Source: Ixodes scapularis
Lineage: Eukaryota; Arthropoda; Arachnida; Ixodida; Ixodidae
Assembly: GCF_016920785.2 (NCBI RefSeq)
Contig: NW_024609836.1
Span: 63,095,930-63,159,929 of the forward strand
DNA: 64,000 bases
Direction: 5' to 3'
Part shown: one piece after another, positions 1 through 11,554 of the stretch
How the letters are laid out: each line of letters starts with the position of its first letter
Position numbering within the stretch: position 1 is the stretch's first letter
Program-made: the position numbers and the translations under genes
The notes under the pieces: model-generated
The model's input: only the letters and a program-made list of their open reading frames with translations
Database searches by the model: none
Told to the model about the DNA's origin: nothing

Positions 1-129
1 TAAAAATGACGTTTGTGTACATGAAGGCTCCCTCGACGTAACGAGCGCAAAAACTGAAGTACTCCCGGTTTCAGCCGGACGATCGCTTTAACATCGGAGT
101 ATGACGTAACCTTAACCATACTACTAGAC

Positions 130-490
130 AGTGAATCCTAACTCTGGCACATGTTTGGCAATTTAGGCCTATAGCTGCCAGATTACAGCCGAACTATCAG
201 GAAGTGAAGCCTGACTTTGACACTTGTTTGGCTGTTTGGGCCCATAGCTGCCAGATGAAAGCCGAACTATCAGAAAGTGAAGCCTAACTTTGACGCTTGT
301 TTGGATGTTTGGGTCAAAGATGCCAGATGATAACCGAAGTGCCAAGCAGTAAGCCTAACTCTGGCACTTCTTTGGCGATTTTGGACCAAAGAGGCCAGAT
401 AACAGCAAAACTACCAGTTCGTGAAGCCTAACTCTTGGAAATTCTTTGACGAATAAGGGTCAAACTACCCAGGCTCTTGCCAAATGAGGT
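130..490. repeat. 72-bp minisatellite, about 4.5 copies (copy A)
   Basis: Monomers begin near 130, 203, 276 and 348, each reading roughly 'gtgaagcctaactctggca' followed by a TTTGG and a GCCAGAT(G/A)A motif. The same array occurs at 14,216-14,480 with about one monomer fewer, and as 1-1.5 monomers at 49,020-49,130. It marks the start of each duplicated unit. Confidence 0.85.
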
Positions 491-658
491 CAGATTTGGC
501 TCTACTTTGGCTTATTCTGGCTTCTCAAGGGCCAAAACTCCCAAACACTTGCCGAATTTCGGCCCAAAGCTCAATGCTACCTGGGTTGCCACTGTCGTTT
601 TCCTCCTGCGGTCTTTTATCTAGAAATCTGTAATTAAAAAATAGGGATACTTATACTA

Positions 659-1016
659 CCGTATTTTCCGGGCTATAGTCCGCGGACTATACATGTTTAA
701 AAGTTGAAATTTCTGGCTGTGCGGACTATACAGGAATTATGTTTTTCAAGATCGTTTATTATGACGAGACGTGACAAATTTTGTGCACGAAAGTGTATGT
801 TAATGATGATTTATGCACATTATAGGCTTTATTGTGAGCTAAAAAGCAGACATTTGTAAACGTGTGCCGTCTATGAGAAGATTTTAGTGTCGAGTAAGCA
901 CCAGGTGCGGACTATGCAGCGACTGCGGACTATCTAAGCAAAATCTTTTATTTTTGACCCCAAATTTCCCCCTGCGGACAATACACCGGGTGCGGACTTT
1001 AGTCCGGAAAATACGG
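659..1016. mobile_element. MITE with TA target duplication (CCGTATTTTCCGG ends)
   Basis: The ends are inverted repeats: CCGTATTTTCCGG at the left and CCGGAAAATACGG at the right. It is flanked by TA at 657-658 and 1,017-1,018. Copy B has the empty site ('cttatactaatttcac' near 14,665). Inside are repeats of 'gcggactatac'. TA duplication fits Tc1/mariner-type or similar elements; there is no ORF for a transposase. Confidence 0.9.
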
Positions 1017-1951
1017 TAATATCGCTTATTTTTCAACAAAACAATATAATGTTGCTGAAGGACACGGGGAAAAAAGTTTTTGAAAACAGTTCGACTGGTT
1101 CTAAGACCCCAAATTCAGCCGGCGAAAAGCACAGAAATAAAACGTAGATACCAACACAGATATCTACAGCGACCAAAGCTAGGATATTATAAAGTAAAAC
1201 GCTTCATTTTAACCTTGAACATGTTTTCGCTTTTCACCCTACCCCATGTACACAAATCAACGAAGAATGAAACAGAACATGACAACAGCATCCGCGAAAA
1301 CATTTTGGAAAGTTTAGGCTCAAAATACCAGCGGGTTCAGAGCAGCTCGGCGTTGGTTCCATGAAAAGCCGCACGTGTTGCATTCAACAAACCGACGAAA
1401 ACAAAAACAAAGTAACGATGACTAATCTGAATTGCGCAGTAAACTAAGCATATTATTTTTCTTAAGCGTTTTCCAACGCCTGTGTATAGACATAAGTATT
1501 AGCCGTATTTCCAAATCAGAGGTATCGGTAGTTATTATACGGCGATGAAATTAAACTAATATAATCCTTTTTGAAGTAATATTAATGTCTGGCGTTGTGT
1601 ATATAAATGTCTTTACGAAAGACGTGATTTGGTAATCAAATGAATCACGCCGTGTCGGTCAAATCAACAAAAGTTATCGGTTACGTTTTTAAAGTATTGT
1701 TATCCCTTTAAGACGTCATGCAAACAATACCTATGCTTAAAACAATGTTTGATGAAAAGAAAAGAAAAAAGTTTGAATTTGAAGCAAACCTAGAACGGAT
1801 AGAAATAAGCTCAGGAATTCTGAGTCAAAATAAGTATGGGGAGATTTTAGGAGGTGGACAGAATGTCATATCTACAACACGAATGCGAATGTAGAGAGAA
1901 ATACAGCCACCCGACCCATCAAGACATCAGAATCCTCAACTACGCTCGCAT

Positions 1952-2161
1952 ATGAAAATTGTTGGGATAAGACTTTTTGTCGTTTTGCTCTTCTCGGACT
2001 GTTATGAAGAAGCAATGCTTTATTTGGTGAATGCGTTAAGTAATAACAAAAATATTTCATGCAATATTCTTGATATCGGGAACGAATGGAATCTTAATGG
2101 TATTAATTTTTGGTTTGAAGTGGCTTGTAAAGTCCTTTTTCTTTACTTTTACAGTAATTAA
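1952..2161 (+). CDS. Uncertain 69-codon ORF with signal-like N-terminus
   Basis: The ORF starts ATG-AAA and has a hydrophobic N-terminus (MKIVGIRLFVVLLFSDC) that could act as a signal peptide. The rest is Asn-rich with one Cys near the middle and one near the end, and then a hydrophobic tail. Copy B (15,600-15,806) keeps the ATG context and the last ~45 residues, including SNNKNISCNILDIGNE, and stops at the matching position, but an indel in a run of A shifts the N-terminal frame. The upstream 100 bases are almost identical in both copies. It could be a fast-evolving small secreted protein or chance ORF conservation between recent duplicates. I do not recognise it. Confidence 0.25.
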   Translation: MKIVGIRLFVVLLFSDCYEEAMLYLVNALSNNKNISCNILDIGNEWNLNGINFWFEVACKVLFLYFYSN

Positions 2162-2668
2162 AAAAATCAATAATACTTTAACTAAGCTACATTACGGAAG
2201 TAAATTTGTCACCTCTGCTCCAAAGAGGATTGATGTGGGAAAGCCTATGTCTCTTAACTAACGTTGAGCGTCTCTCTGCAGCTGTTTGTTAGATCGCAAA
2301 GCTAATTAAGAAATTTTAAGACATTAAAAACAAAACGCCCACTACGTAATAAAATTCACAGTTCATTTTTTAGGGTGCATTTCTGAACGCCCTTTGTAAC
2401 AGCAACAGAAAACGTTCGTGCGTCAGTTTCCAGATATCAAAAATGTCGTTTTATTTTCTTTTGTAAAGCGTTTATTTTGACGCTGAAGGCCCAATTAAGG
2501 CACTACGTTTTATCGCCGCCTTGTTTGAGAGAAAAAACAACTTATGTGCCGTTTCGATATTGGAAAATTTGTCTGCCTACGGACCTTTCCATTTTTGTAT
2601 GTGTGTCTGTGTTGTTATTTATTTTCAAAGTGCGTTAAAAGTAATTTAATTGAGCCAAACTGGAGGCC

Positions 2669-2935
2669 ATATATAGACGCTTTACACACGCGCCAAATTA
2701 CAGCCGCCATTGCTGACCTTCTCTTTTCTTACCGAGATGCCGAGCAACTGAACCGCTAGTTGACGATCCTCTACAAAGGCCGATGCTTTAGAAAAGGACA
2801 CAGTTGAGTTCAATGTGGCAATAACCTGCAGCCTGGTATGGTAATGATGAAGTGAAATAAACGAAATAAGAGGAAACAAAAACTGAAGGTCAGTTATGGC
2901 GGCGTCCATGCACAGCTGCTGCAAAGCGTCTATAT
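2669..2935. mobile_element. MITE, about 267 bp, absent from copy B
   Basis: Inverted ends read CATATATAGACGCTTT at the left and, on the complement of the right, CATATAGACGCTTTGC. The similarity continues imperfectly for about 65 bp, including 'gccgccat' and 'ctgaccttc'. In copy B the flanks ('aggcc' and 'gtttctgagag' near 32,210-32,230) are joined. The exact target duplication is ambiguous. It has no transposase ORF. Confidence 0.8.
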
Positions 2936-4249
2936 GTTTTTGAGAGTCCGCTGCTAAACAGGAGCTATAAAAGTAGTGCTGCTAGCTCAATTATAAAAGC
3001 TCACTGCTGTAGTTTGTCAAGAACAATTCAGGTCGGTAGGACATCTGGGAGATCTTCCGTGCCGTAACTTTGCTTATTTTGTTTTGTAATTTCAACTTCC
3101 TGATTCGATCATGTGTTTTGTTTTATTACAAGCGTAGAATCAAAACGATATTTTTTTTTTACTAATCGTTCTTGGTTGGAACGCAGCTGACTACAAGATA
3201 CGTGACTATACGGATCACTTGAACTAAACACTATGCCTGAATCGCAGTTCGTAGTACGACTCACCCCTCAGGTGATACAACCCATATACTAAAGTTCCTG
3301 TTTTATTTATTTTTTTTTAATTCTGGACCTTCTAAAAACACGTTCTGCATACTCTGTGGACAAGCAGCGCCGCGTTCCGCATCAACAATTATTATTGGAA
3401 TGCGGTGTTGCCGGCGTCACTATGAGTCCCCATTGCTCTTTTGAGCTTTCGAATTGTTGATTCCTAGCAATGTCTTACTACTTTAATGGCCTAAGCGAAA
3501 TTAATAAGGCTCCTTACACCACAACCGTTTGCGTTGATAATGTGATGTGCAGCAATTCATTTCGCGTGAAGGCCACAGAATGTACGCTAAAGCCTGATTA
3601 GCAAGGTGAGGTTCTGGCCGCCATTTTCAGTCACGACGTCGCTCGGGTTCCAAAAGGATGAACGGTAGCTGCGACGCTCTACGTCAATACTGGAAATCGC
3701 AAACAGAATCGAACCAAATGAGTCAGGCGTAAGTCGGTGATAGCAACCGGTAACAATGACCAATATCTCCTTGTATCTACTGTTTACACAAAACTTACTT
3801 ACCCCCCAAGCAAACATGTTTGGAGCCGTGGAATAAAAACTACACGCGTCCAGAAGTTTAATTTATGCTTATTGTTTTTTATGACTCTCATGAAAAATAG
3901 TCCAGGGCAACACTGCGATGTTTTGTTAGTCTATTGAAATTCTAATTTTGGTGTATGCACCGATGCCCCGATGCCTGAGAAAGTGGAGGGTGTTAGAATG
4001 TAAGCATCCTTGTCAGGGCCGTATGAAATCTGGCGCACTACATGCATGTAAATGAGGCTACATGAGTAGCGCAGCGTAATGTGGAATTGATGTCCCGGCT
4101 GTTTTTTTATTTGTAACCTTCCGTTGCAATATTAAAGATGAAGTTGTAGTGATCTAAACTGCTCCTTTTGGCATTTTATCTGTATCTAGCGCCGCCCATT
4201 TCAGCTTGGCAACCTTAGAACCAAAGGAACGAAATCTGACTATAACCAC

Positions 4250-4339
4250 AAAAAACGCAGTCTGAGATGTGACATTAAGCAATGCAAAACGTCACGCTTG
4301 CATAGCTTGATGTCACAACTCAGTCTGTGTTTTTTTTTT
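4250..4339. repeat. Imperfect hairpin in S2, copy A
   Basis: Two inverted arms of about 36 bp (aaaaacgcagtctgag ... ctcagtctgtgttttt) flank a short loop 'aacgtcacgc'. The same hairpin in copy B (33,517-33,602) is better paired. It looks like a small foldback transposon older than the duplication. Confidence 0.7.
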
Positions 4340-5327
4340 GGTCTAAACATATGTTTCGGCATTGTCATTCGCTGATCTCCCTCCGTAAGTTGCGGTAATT
4401 GGCTCTCTGAGTGTTGTGCGGGAGAGCAGACGCACGAGCTTTTGTTAGAGTACCCTCACATGCGTTCGGCATATTTCTGTCACGGGCTAAATAAATTGGA
4501 CTACAAAAAAAAAAAAAAAGAAAAAGAAATGGCGTGTACTTTGAAGATTTTACATCCGAACAGTGATCTCATATACTGGCCCTAGCACGACCCGACTGTC
4601 GGGTCAGGCTAAGTCTTTCGGGCTGGGCCGAGCCCGCGCAGTTCTCTACGTACCCAGGGCTAGCCGACGAGAAGCTCTATCTAGCGGATGGAGGGGGAGT
4701 GACCGGCAATTACAGTAACAATAAAGAAAAATAAATGAATGAAAATTGACTTTCAAGCCTTGAAACGGAGAATAACCAACCGTATATTCACTGGGCATGC
4801 AAGATTTGACCTATTTAGCTCTGTGGCACTGCCATCATCAATAAAAAAAAAAAAAAAAAAAAAAACGAAAAAAAAAACGTTTTACTGCTCGGCTCGATTG
4901 ACGGTCAAGGGCCTTCCGAAACCCTTGACCGTCAACAAATTGGTAGGGTTCGGCAAGCCCCAAAAATACGTTAAATACCCACAGAACCTCATTTGTGAAC
5001 CTGTGCTCTAATAAAAAAGATGAGGATTAAGAGGAATGCACTAAGTAGTTGTCTTGAAGGCCCACTTCTCGCACGAATTTAAGAAGGGTGTGGTAGACAC
5101 TATTGCGGTATTCGGGATTCCCGGAAGGATTAGTTCGCAGAATTGTAGGCACTACAAAAGAAAGTCAGTCGAAGTTGATATGTTCAAAATTCCACAGAGA
5201 GTGTTTCGTAGTCACCACGTTTTTATTTCTAGATACCATTATTATTGCGTATTTCTGTTATTTCAAGAATGTTGAAGTGTCAGGAAAAGTAATGGTCGGT
5301 TTCAGTGTTCGAATCAAGACCAATCAT

Positions 5328-5333
5328 TTTATT
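5328..5333 (-). terminator. Polyadenylation signal of peptide gene 1
   Basis: AATAAA on the minus strand, 28 nt past the stop codon. It lies at exactly the same distance in genes 2 and 3. Confidence 0.6.
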
Positions 5334-5361
5334 GGCATCTGCATGTACTGATCTTGGGTGA

Positions 5362-5589
5362 TTAAGCTGCAGCGGCCTTTTTCGTGTAGGCTCCGCCACC
5401 TGCACCGACGAGCATATCCTTAATATAATCCATTATCATGGTGTAGATTTTCTCCAGGGCAGCCATAAGCCCTCCCTGTCCTGAGTCTTCCTTTAATATT
5501 GCGTTCACCAGTTGAAGGAGAGCCACCAGCACTGTGGAAAGAAGTGCGCGAATGAGCACATTAGTACCGGACCTACACAATGCATACAT
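5362..5589 (-). CDS. Small secreted peptide, paralog 1 (unknown family)
   Basis: The product is about 75 residues. A signal peptide with core LSTVLVALLQLVNA should be cleaved after VNA, leaving about 45 residues: an acidic start (ILKEDSGQGG), an amphipathic helix-like stretch (LMAALEKIYTMIMDYIKDML), a Gly-rich hinge (GAGGGAY) and an Ala4 end. The other two copies have ATG at the codon just before SGTNVL; here it is AGG (Arg), so translation must begin upstream, at ATG 5,589 or ATG 5,601. No Cys lies in the mature part, which excludes defensin-like folds. A membrane-active or antimicrobial peptide is conceivable from the helix, but that is inference only. An intron in the 5' leader cannot be excluded. 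I do not recognise the family. Confidence 0.6.
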   Translation of the reverse strand: MYALCRSGTNVLIRALLSTVLVALLQLVNAILKEDSGQGGLMAALEKIYTMIMDYIKDMLVGAGGGAYTKKAAAA

Positions 5590-6442
5590 TGTGATACGCA
5601 TCACCTCGATTTAATAGCCGAAATATCTAGATTAAGGAACCGCACCAATGAACTTCAAATAAAGGTCATAAGATACCGGTGCCACCAAAGCTTCACTTTG
5701 GTCGTGCCGGGAACTTGAACTCCGGGCTGCGCATATTGAAGTTCTTGAGGAGTAAGTCAGGAGGGATAATTCCGGCACTCTAAGGGCTTCATTTTCATGG
5801 TCGTTACACGCCTGGTTTACGGGAGAACAGAGGGAAGGGGGCCCGAGGCTTAGTTAAAAACGCGTCAGTGATTGAGATCACACGGAAAGAATAATAATAC
5901 AGAAAATACACGAGGGACAGACACGCACAGTTCTTTCAACGAGTGATTCACGCACTAGCCTTTAATCGACACAAGATTTGCTTCCCCGATAGAGTGTAAG
6001 AAAATATCCTCTCTCTTCACCTAAAACAGGCGATGTTAAAGTCCATGAAAACGCGCCAAACATCGTGCCGGAAGTGACACCATTAAATCACTCCCCAAGC
6101 TTCTCTGAATACGCGTCCGGGCTTGTTATCACCGGTTGGATATGCTAACCCCTTCAAAATAGTGGTTAGCATACCTGCCTTAGTAAAAATATTTCCCGCA
6201 AAGTTCCTTAGTCCTGTCACTGTATATTAACACAAAGAGATGGTAAGCAACTTAATGCCCTGAGCACACACCCTAAGCTGGGTCTGCGTCAGCTTTGATT
6301 ACTATAGTTCCCGTGGCAGTTTGGACATCTTGAACGCTGGCATCCTGAGTTAGCTCACGGTTTACTTCAGAATCCAGTCATGGAGTGGCGGTGTGCGCAT
6401 TAGATGGTTCTGCGCTGCACACTTCGCGTTTGAAGAAAGGAC

Positions 6443-6704
6443 ATGGAGGTTTGGGCGACAACACTGTATGGTGTGTTTGTGCCCGCGTCTTTGACTATAT
6501 CTAACAGCCTCGCTTGTGACTATGTTGTATACCCCGCAGTTTCTGAATGCATGTTGGAAGTTCGCTGTTCTAATTGCGAGTTCGTATTCTGCAGGCCGGA
6601 AGCTCTTGGCAACGGACATTATCTTTGTTTTAGTCGGTTTGTCTACAATCACTGTGATGTTTAAGCGACTGCCTTACTATCTTCTCAACGCGACAGCAGC
6701 TTAA
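6443..6704 (+). pseudogene. Divergent plus-strand ORF, copy A, frameshifted
   Basis: It starts with ATG and encodes MEVWATTLYGVFVPA, then changes frame by one base near 6,555. In the second frame it continues to KLLATDIIFVLVGLSTITVM and ends in NATAA. Copy C (40,984-41,251) is open straight through. A single hydrophobic segment would span the membrane once. The gene would lie about 0.85 kb upstream of, and divergent from, peptide gene 1. A possible polyadenylation signal (aataaag, aaataaaa) follows at 6,795-6,815. The function is unknown and it may be fortuitous. Confidence 0.3.
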
Positions 6705-8394
6705 TTGAGTATAGTAGTTGGATTTGCTTTCTACACATTAGTGTTGGCGCAGCTGTATGCGACGTAGGCTGTGTGCGCAGGCTGTAATAATAATATAATA
6801 AAGTTGTGAAATAAAAAAAATCACAGGTGCGTTTTTATTTCTTGTAACCTTACGAATTTTACCGAATCGTTAATGAACTATATGTTATTTAAAATTGTTC
6901 TCGACATTGAAGGTGGCAATGAAAGACTTGCCGCGAGACAGGGGTATTGTTGGTATTTGACTCTGAATGTAGCGTCGACTTATTTTACATACTATCGGGT
7001 TTGCGGTTTCGAAGCGCTTTATAAGTTTGCATTACGTATTCGGGTATTTGATGTCGAATCCCGCTCTTTGTTTTGACAGTGGATTAACCTCAATCTATCA
7101 CCTGAGCCGAGAGGCCGGTTTCAATCCAAAGACCTGAAAGCAGGTTGCGCAATTTCGCAAAAACCTAACCGACGCTAGATCCAACACTTCAAAACAAATC
7201 GTCAAGCCGGCAAAAAAAAAAAAAAAAGCTTTGTGAGATTAAACTTGATTAATATACACGCCCTATTTCATATCTGAATTTGATGTGACACGTGTTATTA
7301 CTGATATTTTTGTACATTATACTGCGGGATCACAAATTCACAAACGAGAAGTTAGCTTAGCGGCTGCATGATTTTCTTTTAAGTGTTTAAATGCTGTTAA
7401 TTTCCTTGGTATATAAATCTGCGAAAACAGCGTGTGTAAGATTATGCCATAGGTGAGGCAAATCAAGACGAGTAAATCTGCATAAGTTATAAGAAGGAAA
7501 CAAAGAAACGTGGAAAGCTAACACGAGTTTGTTGACAGTAAAACCTCTGATAGCCAGAAATAATAAAAATAGAATAAATTATTAAAGGTTTTAGGGCTGC
7601 TAGAACAAGTATCTGGTCTAAACATAGAAGGATACAGTTTCTATTAGTTACGCCATTATTTGCTTATGACTGTCCTAATTTGTTACCTTTCCTACGTTCA
7701 GGACCAAAAAAAAAAGACTACCACACGTAAATTGTACAGCTGAAACACGTCTGTCACGCCCGGCGTTTCTTTAGTTAAAACATTAAATACGCGTTACATG
7801 CATATTACTAAGTACTCTATGCAGTACTTTGACGAACATTGTTTCTACACGCTTAGATATGATGATGAATATTGCATTAAGTACCCTTTTATTGCCTTTC
7901 TCTTGTCATTATCTAGTGTTTATCGAAGAAATCAAACGAATGCTCTACCCTGGCCACCGCAGTACCTTGCATGCTATCAGTCCATCACAAACCCACGAAA
8001 GTGCCGATTTTCAAGCATCTACTTTGCACTCTAAGAAAAAGGAATTGATGACTTTTCCAACAACTACTTGCAATAAGCTATCTCAACTTAAAGCACTTAA
8101 TACGTCAAAGAAAGCGCCTTTTTTGTAGCGATGAAAATATAATAACATTTCCAGTAAAGCATCACATTCATCGTTTTGATAAATTGTGTTTCATGCTCAA
8201 GATAGAAAATCACATTCTCACCTATAAGGTTCAACAGGAAGTTTCCGGAGAGAAACATTTGGACGTGCATCATATACTGAAAAAGGATGAGGCACTGTAT
8301 ACATTTATTGTTGAAGATCTGATATTTCCCCTAGGTTAGACCAAGGTAAATATGAGTTGTTAGTTTTTTGTAACCATAGCGATAATAAGCACTC

Positions 8395-8583
8395 TTAATT
8401 CTCTTGGCAACTTGTAAAAGCTCCTTTAAGCAGTTCAATGATAAAATGAGTGTTTAAGCTATCAACGTGTTTTGACCACTTTACATTACTAGCTACGCCC
8501 AAGTATTTAAATTCAGGGACCTCTCTGATGGATTTGAAAGAATAGACGACACTTAAAGTAAGGGATTCCTGGTACAAACTCAC
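8395..8583 (-). pseudogene. LINE reverse-transcriptase relic (C-terminal side of RT)
   Basis: The translation contains EFKYLGV and KWSKHVD, the motif after the catalytic core in CR1/Jockey-group non-LTR reverse transcriptases ('KYLGV...W..HV'). The flanking S3 sequence does not show it in copy C, so it inserted after duplication or was lost there. It is a fragment with no start. Confidence 0.55.
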
Positions 8584-10638
8584 TGGGAAATGTCAGACCA
8601 CCCATTTGATTTTAAGTTAAATATGTTAAATTTGTTTCTTTTTTCTTTTTAATGTTTGTTTTTGGGTGACAATTATATATTTTTTTGACATAAGAGAAAA
8701 AGTTCAACAGGCGTCTCCCTAGATAGATAAACGCTTATTTTACACTTTGTCTTTCGACCAATGCTTTTTGTAGAAAATTCCTCAATTGCGCTAGAGAAGG
8801 AAATTCTTTTAAAGTTTTTGATATACATCGCCTGTCTCTTTATTATTTGCTTTGGACCTAATAAAAATTAAAAAAAAAAGATGTTGAAGTTTACTTTTGA
8901 TGTTCGTAACTTAAGGATTTGTAATTTAATTATGTGCACACCAATGACATTTTTCGTACGAAGGTAACGGCACAGCATTGATAGGCAGAAACAAATGTGT
9001 ATGTAGTGTAAACGACTTTATTTTCGTGGAATTAATATCTCCCGAATTCGACAAAGTGTGGATTTGGGAAATGTTTCGTGAGCATAAAATTTGGCGATGA
9101 AGGGGGGGGGGGGGGGTGTTTACTATGCATATATGTTAGTAGAAAGAAACACATTAGTTGGTACGTTCTCTCATTTCGCAATATTATTCAAATCTCGAAA
9201 TACACGAATATTTGGTCCTTGCGAAAATCACGTCGTTTAGAGTACTATGCATCAAGCATTTTTCGGTATTCGTAATATAGTCACTGAGCCTTTGGAAACG
9301 CAGGATGTGACCTATTTTGACTGTCTTCTTAATTGCTGATTCATTTTAGAGCGTCTTTACCAGCTTTCGACGCATTTTGCTTCGATGCGTATCAATAGTA
9401 AGATGCACAGTACTTACCACACCCTTATGACGTTTTTCTATAAAATAAAAAGTCAGTGACATTTTATTGTATCTAAAAACTTTTCTTAATGTTAGTACGA
9501 AGAATATTATAATTTAAACCGGCAATAGCTAACATTTTATATAGCGTGGTTTAAATGTTCTACCAAAAAAATTTCATATACAAATCTTTCTTTTAATTCG
9601 TTTAATTTTCCAAACATTTATTTTATCGAAGTTTTATTTTTATAGATGTTGGAAACTAAAAGTTAATAATTTAATCTAACAAATTTTGGCTAGAATAAAA
9701 TATTTTTTTTTACATTTCGCACATAAGAAGAGTGCTTGCATTTCAACACTTATTTTCAGAATATGTTTTGAAATTATGAGCATAATTTTACAATAAACCC
9801 GTTAAAAAAACTAGTAGCCAAGTGTCGTTCGTCCTCTTTTTGGGAAAACGAAGGGATAGAAGCGAGAAAAAAAAATAACAGCTCACCTGGTCGAGTGGTG
9901 ACAATGGAAGTGCGCAGGAGTATCTTAACTCTTGCATATTTCTGTACTATACGATCCAGCTTTATATACGCTTATAAATGAAAAAAAAACGGATGTCGTC
10001 AGCAAAATTGTAGTTAATGAGCAGCTTGCTTTTCTAGAGGAATGTAAAAAATAAAATAAAGAAAAAGTGAAGGGTGTTTCAACATATTTCGTTATTTTTG
10101 CCTGCGTAACTTTTGCGAATAAGCTACACCATCCGCCTCCATAATATGTCACAAACTAGACTGGGAGATTTCTATATTACGTTTATATATCCAAGGTTTA
10201 AACATAGGACGCGCTTTAAAAGGTTTATGGTCCAACTTTCTTGTCTTAAAGTAAAGAATTTAGTAAATATTTTTTTTTTAAACTGAGAGATGTCTTCGAA
10301 ACTGGTTCTGTGAGGCAAGTAGTTACTCGGGGAGTTAATGTTAGGATTAATATTTCTCGCTCCGCAATACGTAACACGCGATACGTGTGTAAAATGTAAA
10401 AAAAAATGTCATTGCTGTGTTTACCCTTAATGTGTTTCGCAGTGTACTAAGCAATGTTCTTTGGCACTGATGCACTAACTGCTCAGTTTCTTGTCGGGTG
10501 AATGGCATACAACTCGCCGTAAAGTACACTCCCTTGTTCGTTTCTTTTTTAAATATTTGTACTGTGTTTGTGTTATTGTTTTATGCCGCAGTAAAGTCTA
10601 TTTTTTATTGTTGTATTGGATGCAACTTGAGCCTCTAA

Positions 10639-11281
10639 TGGTGAATTCCACTGGTCAATTTGGAGCGCGCCGGGATCGACTTCTGTGGAGCGAGCCTATT
10701 TCACTGGGCGACCGGGATCGAGGCGGACGTGTTCCACTTGTCATTTTGGATTAGCTCCCGCTCCAGATCTCCATCTGGATCCGAGAAAAGTCGGTCCGAC
10801 GATTTCGGCGGATTCAACCGGAAGCCAGCCGGGCCAGCCCTCGGCGCACACATATGACTTCCTTTCCCGCGGGGTATCTTGCCTGGTCTCGCCCATCTCG
10901 CCTCAGAAGAATTCGTAATGGCCTCTTGCTGACCCCTGGCCTCGCCAGGTGGTTCGTTTTCCAGGAAAGAGAAGAAAGGTTTTGCCGCGCTACGGGCATG
11001 CCGGCAATCTTTGCAAGAAGCTCCTGAGCCATTTCCGCCGCTCGGGCGTCGAACACGTTTTAACGCCGCGATTGCGAAAACGTCTTCGAAACGACCGCGA
11101 CAGCCGCGGAAAGGGGATGCCCGGGCAGTTGAATGACGGGAAGGCATCCGCCGATTCCGGAGCAGTGATCATGTTCCACTCGGGATCCGTAGGCGGCGCG
11201 ATTCCGTTCGGGTCTTGTGCTCCAATCCGGATCTGGTCGACTGATCCCGGCGCGCTCTAAAACGCCCAGTGGAATTCGCCA
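10639..11281. mobile_element. Harbinger-like non-autonomous element, 643 bp, TSD TAA
   Basis: The termini are inverted: TGGTGAATTCCACTGG at the left and, on the complement, TGGCGAATTCCACTGG at the right, followed by a second shared motif GAGCGCGCCGGGATC. It is flanked by TAA at 10,636-10,638 and 11,282-11,284; a three-base TWA duplication is typical of PIF/Harbinger elements. The GC content is far above the surroundings. The long overlapping ORFs inside (up to 148 codons on the minus strand) have no transposase motif and reflect base composition. Confidence 0.85.
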
Positions 11282-11554
11282 TAAGTCAGTTAACTGTGCG
11301 CCGTGGCTCACTAGAAGAAGACGAAGAAGCTAGAAGTTATCTTCAACTCCAGCCAGCATCCGGACCCATCTTTTTTGATAACCAATTCATCGAGGTCCGG
11401 GGAGAAAACAATTCTCTCTGATTACTTAATCTTATTTTCAAATATTACGAAGGCTTACATGTGTTAGCACTAGCTCCCTCGACTACCCTGGTTGGTACTG
11501 AAGTGATATTATTTTATAATAAAACGTACTTTGGCTGTACGTTTTATTCTATCT

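Larger units (their letters stand above)
1..2360. repeat. Segmental duplication block S1, copy A
   Basis: This block aligns with 14,177-16,014 (copy B), starting at the shared 'aacatcggagta' near base 91 and running to 'aaattcacag' near 2,360. Identity is high by eye, with scattered substitutions and small indels. It starts with the 72-bp minisatellite, carries one MITE that copy B lacks (659-1,016), and holds two short plus-strand ORFs. The ORF at 1,080-1,364 is not preserved in copy B, so I do not treat it as a gene. No promoter or exon structure is clear. Confidence 0.8.
2361..5760. repeat. Segmental duplication block S2, copy A (ends in peptide gene 1)
   Basis: It aligns with 31,893-34,034 plus 36,058-37,030 in copy B, and its last part aligns with 38,110-38,510 and 39,753-40,300 in copy C. 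Landmarks shared with copy B are the hairpin at 4,250-4,339 and a smaller 'ttgacggtcaaggg' hairpin near 4,897-4,935. Outside the peptide gene I see no convincing exon. ORFs such as 2,544-2,759 arise from an inserted MITE. Confidence 0.8.
5761..10620. repeat. Segmental duplication block S3, copy A
   Basis: It aligns in order with about 40,200-47,120 in copy C, for example the blocks at 6,440-6,710, 7,380-7,560, 8,150-8,300, 9,880-9,960 and 10,460-10,500. Divergence is greater than between the S1/S2 copies. Copy C has an extra LINE (41.8-44.0 kb); copy A has a LINE scrap near 8.4 kb. Apart from the ORF at 6,443-6,704 I see only AT-rich non-coding sequence, and a poly-G run at 9,101-9,117. Confidence 0.75.

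Noticed and set aside
1080..1364. 94-codon ORF in S1
   Set aside because: The aligned copy-B sequence has stops and frame changes across it, and the protein has no recognisable feature.
4590..4670. Possible tRNA-like fold around 'gggctgggccgagcccgcgc'
   Set aside because: It only makes a short GC hairpin; there are no A and B boxes at tRNA spacing.
10701..11147. 148-codon minus-strand ORF
   Set aside because: It lies inside the GC-rich Harbinger-like MITE, overlaps ORFs in other frames and has no transposase motif.
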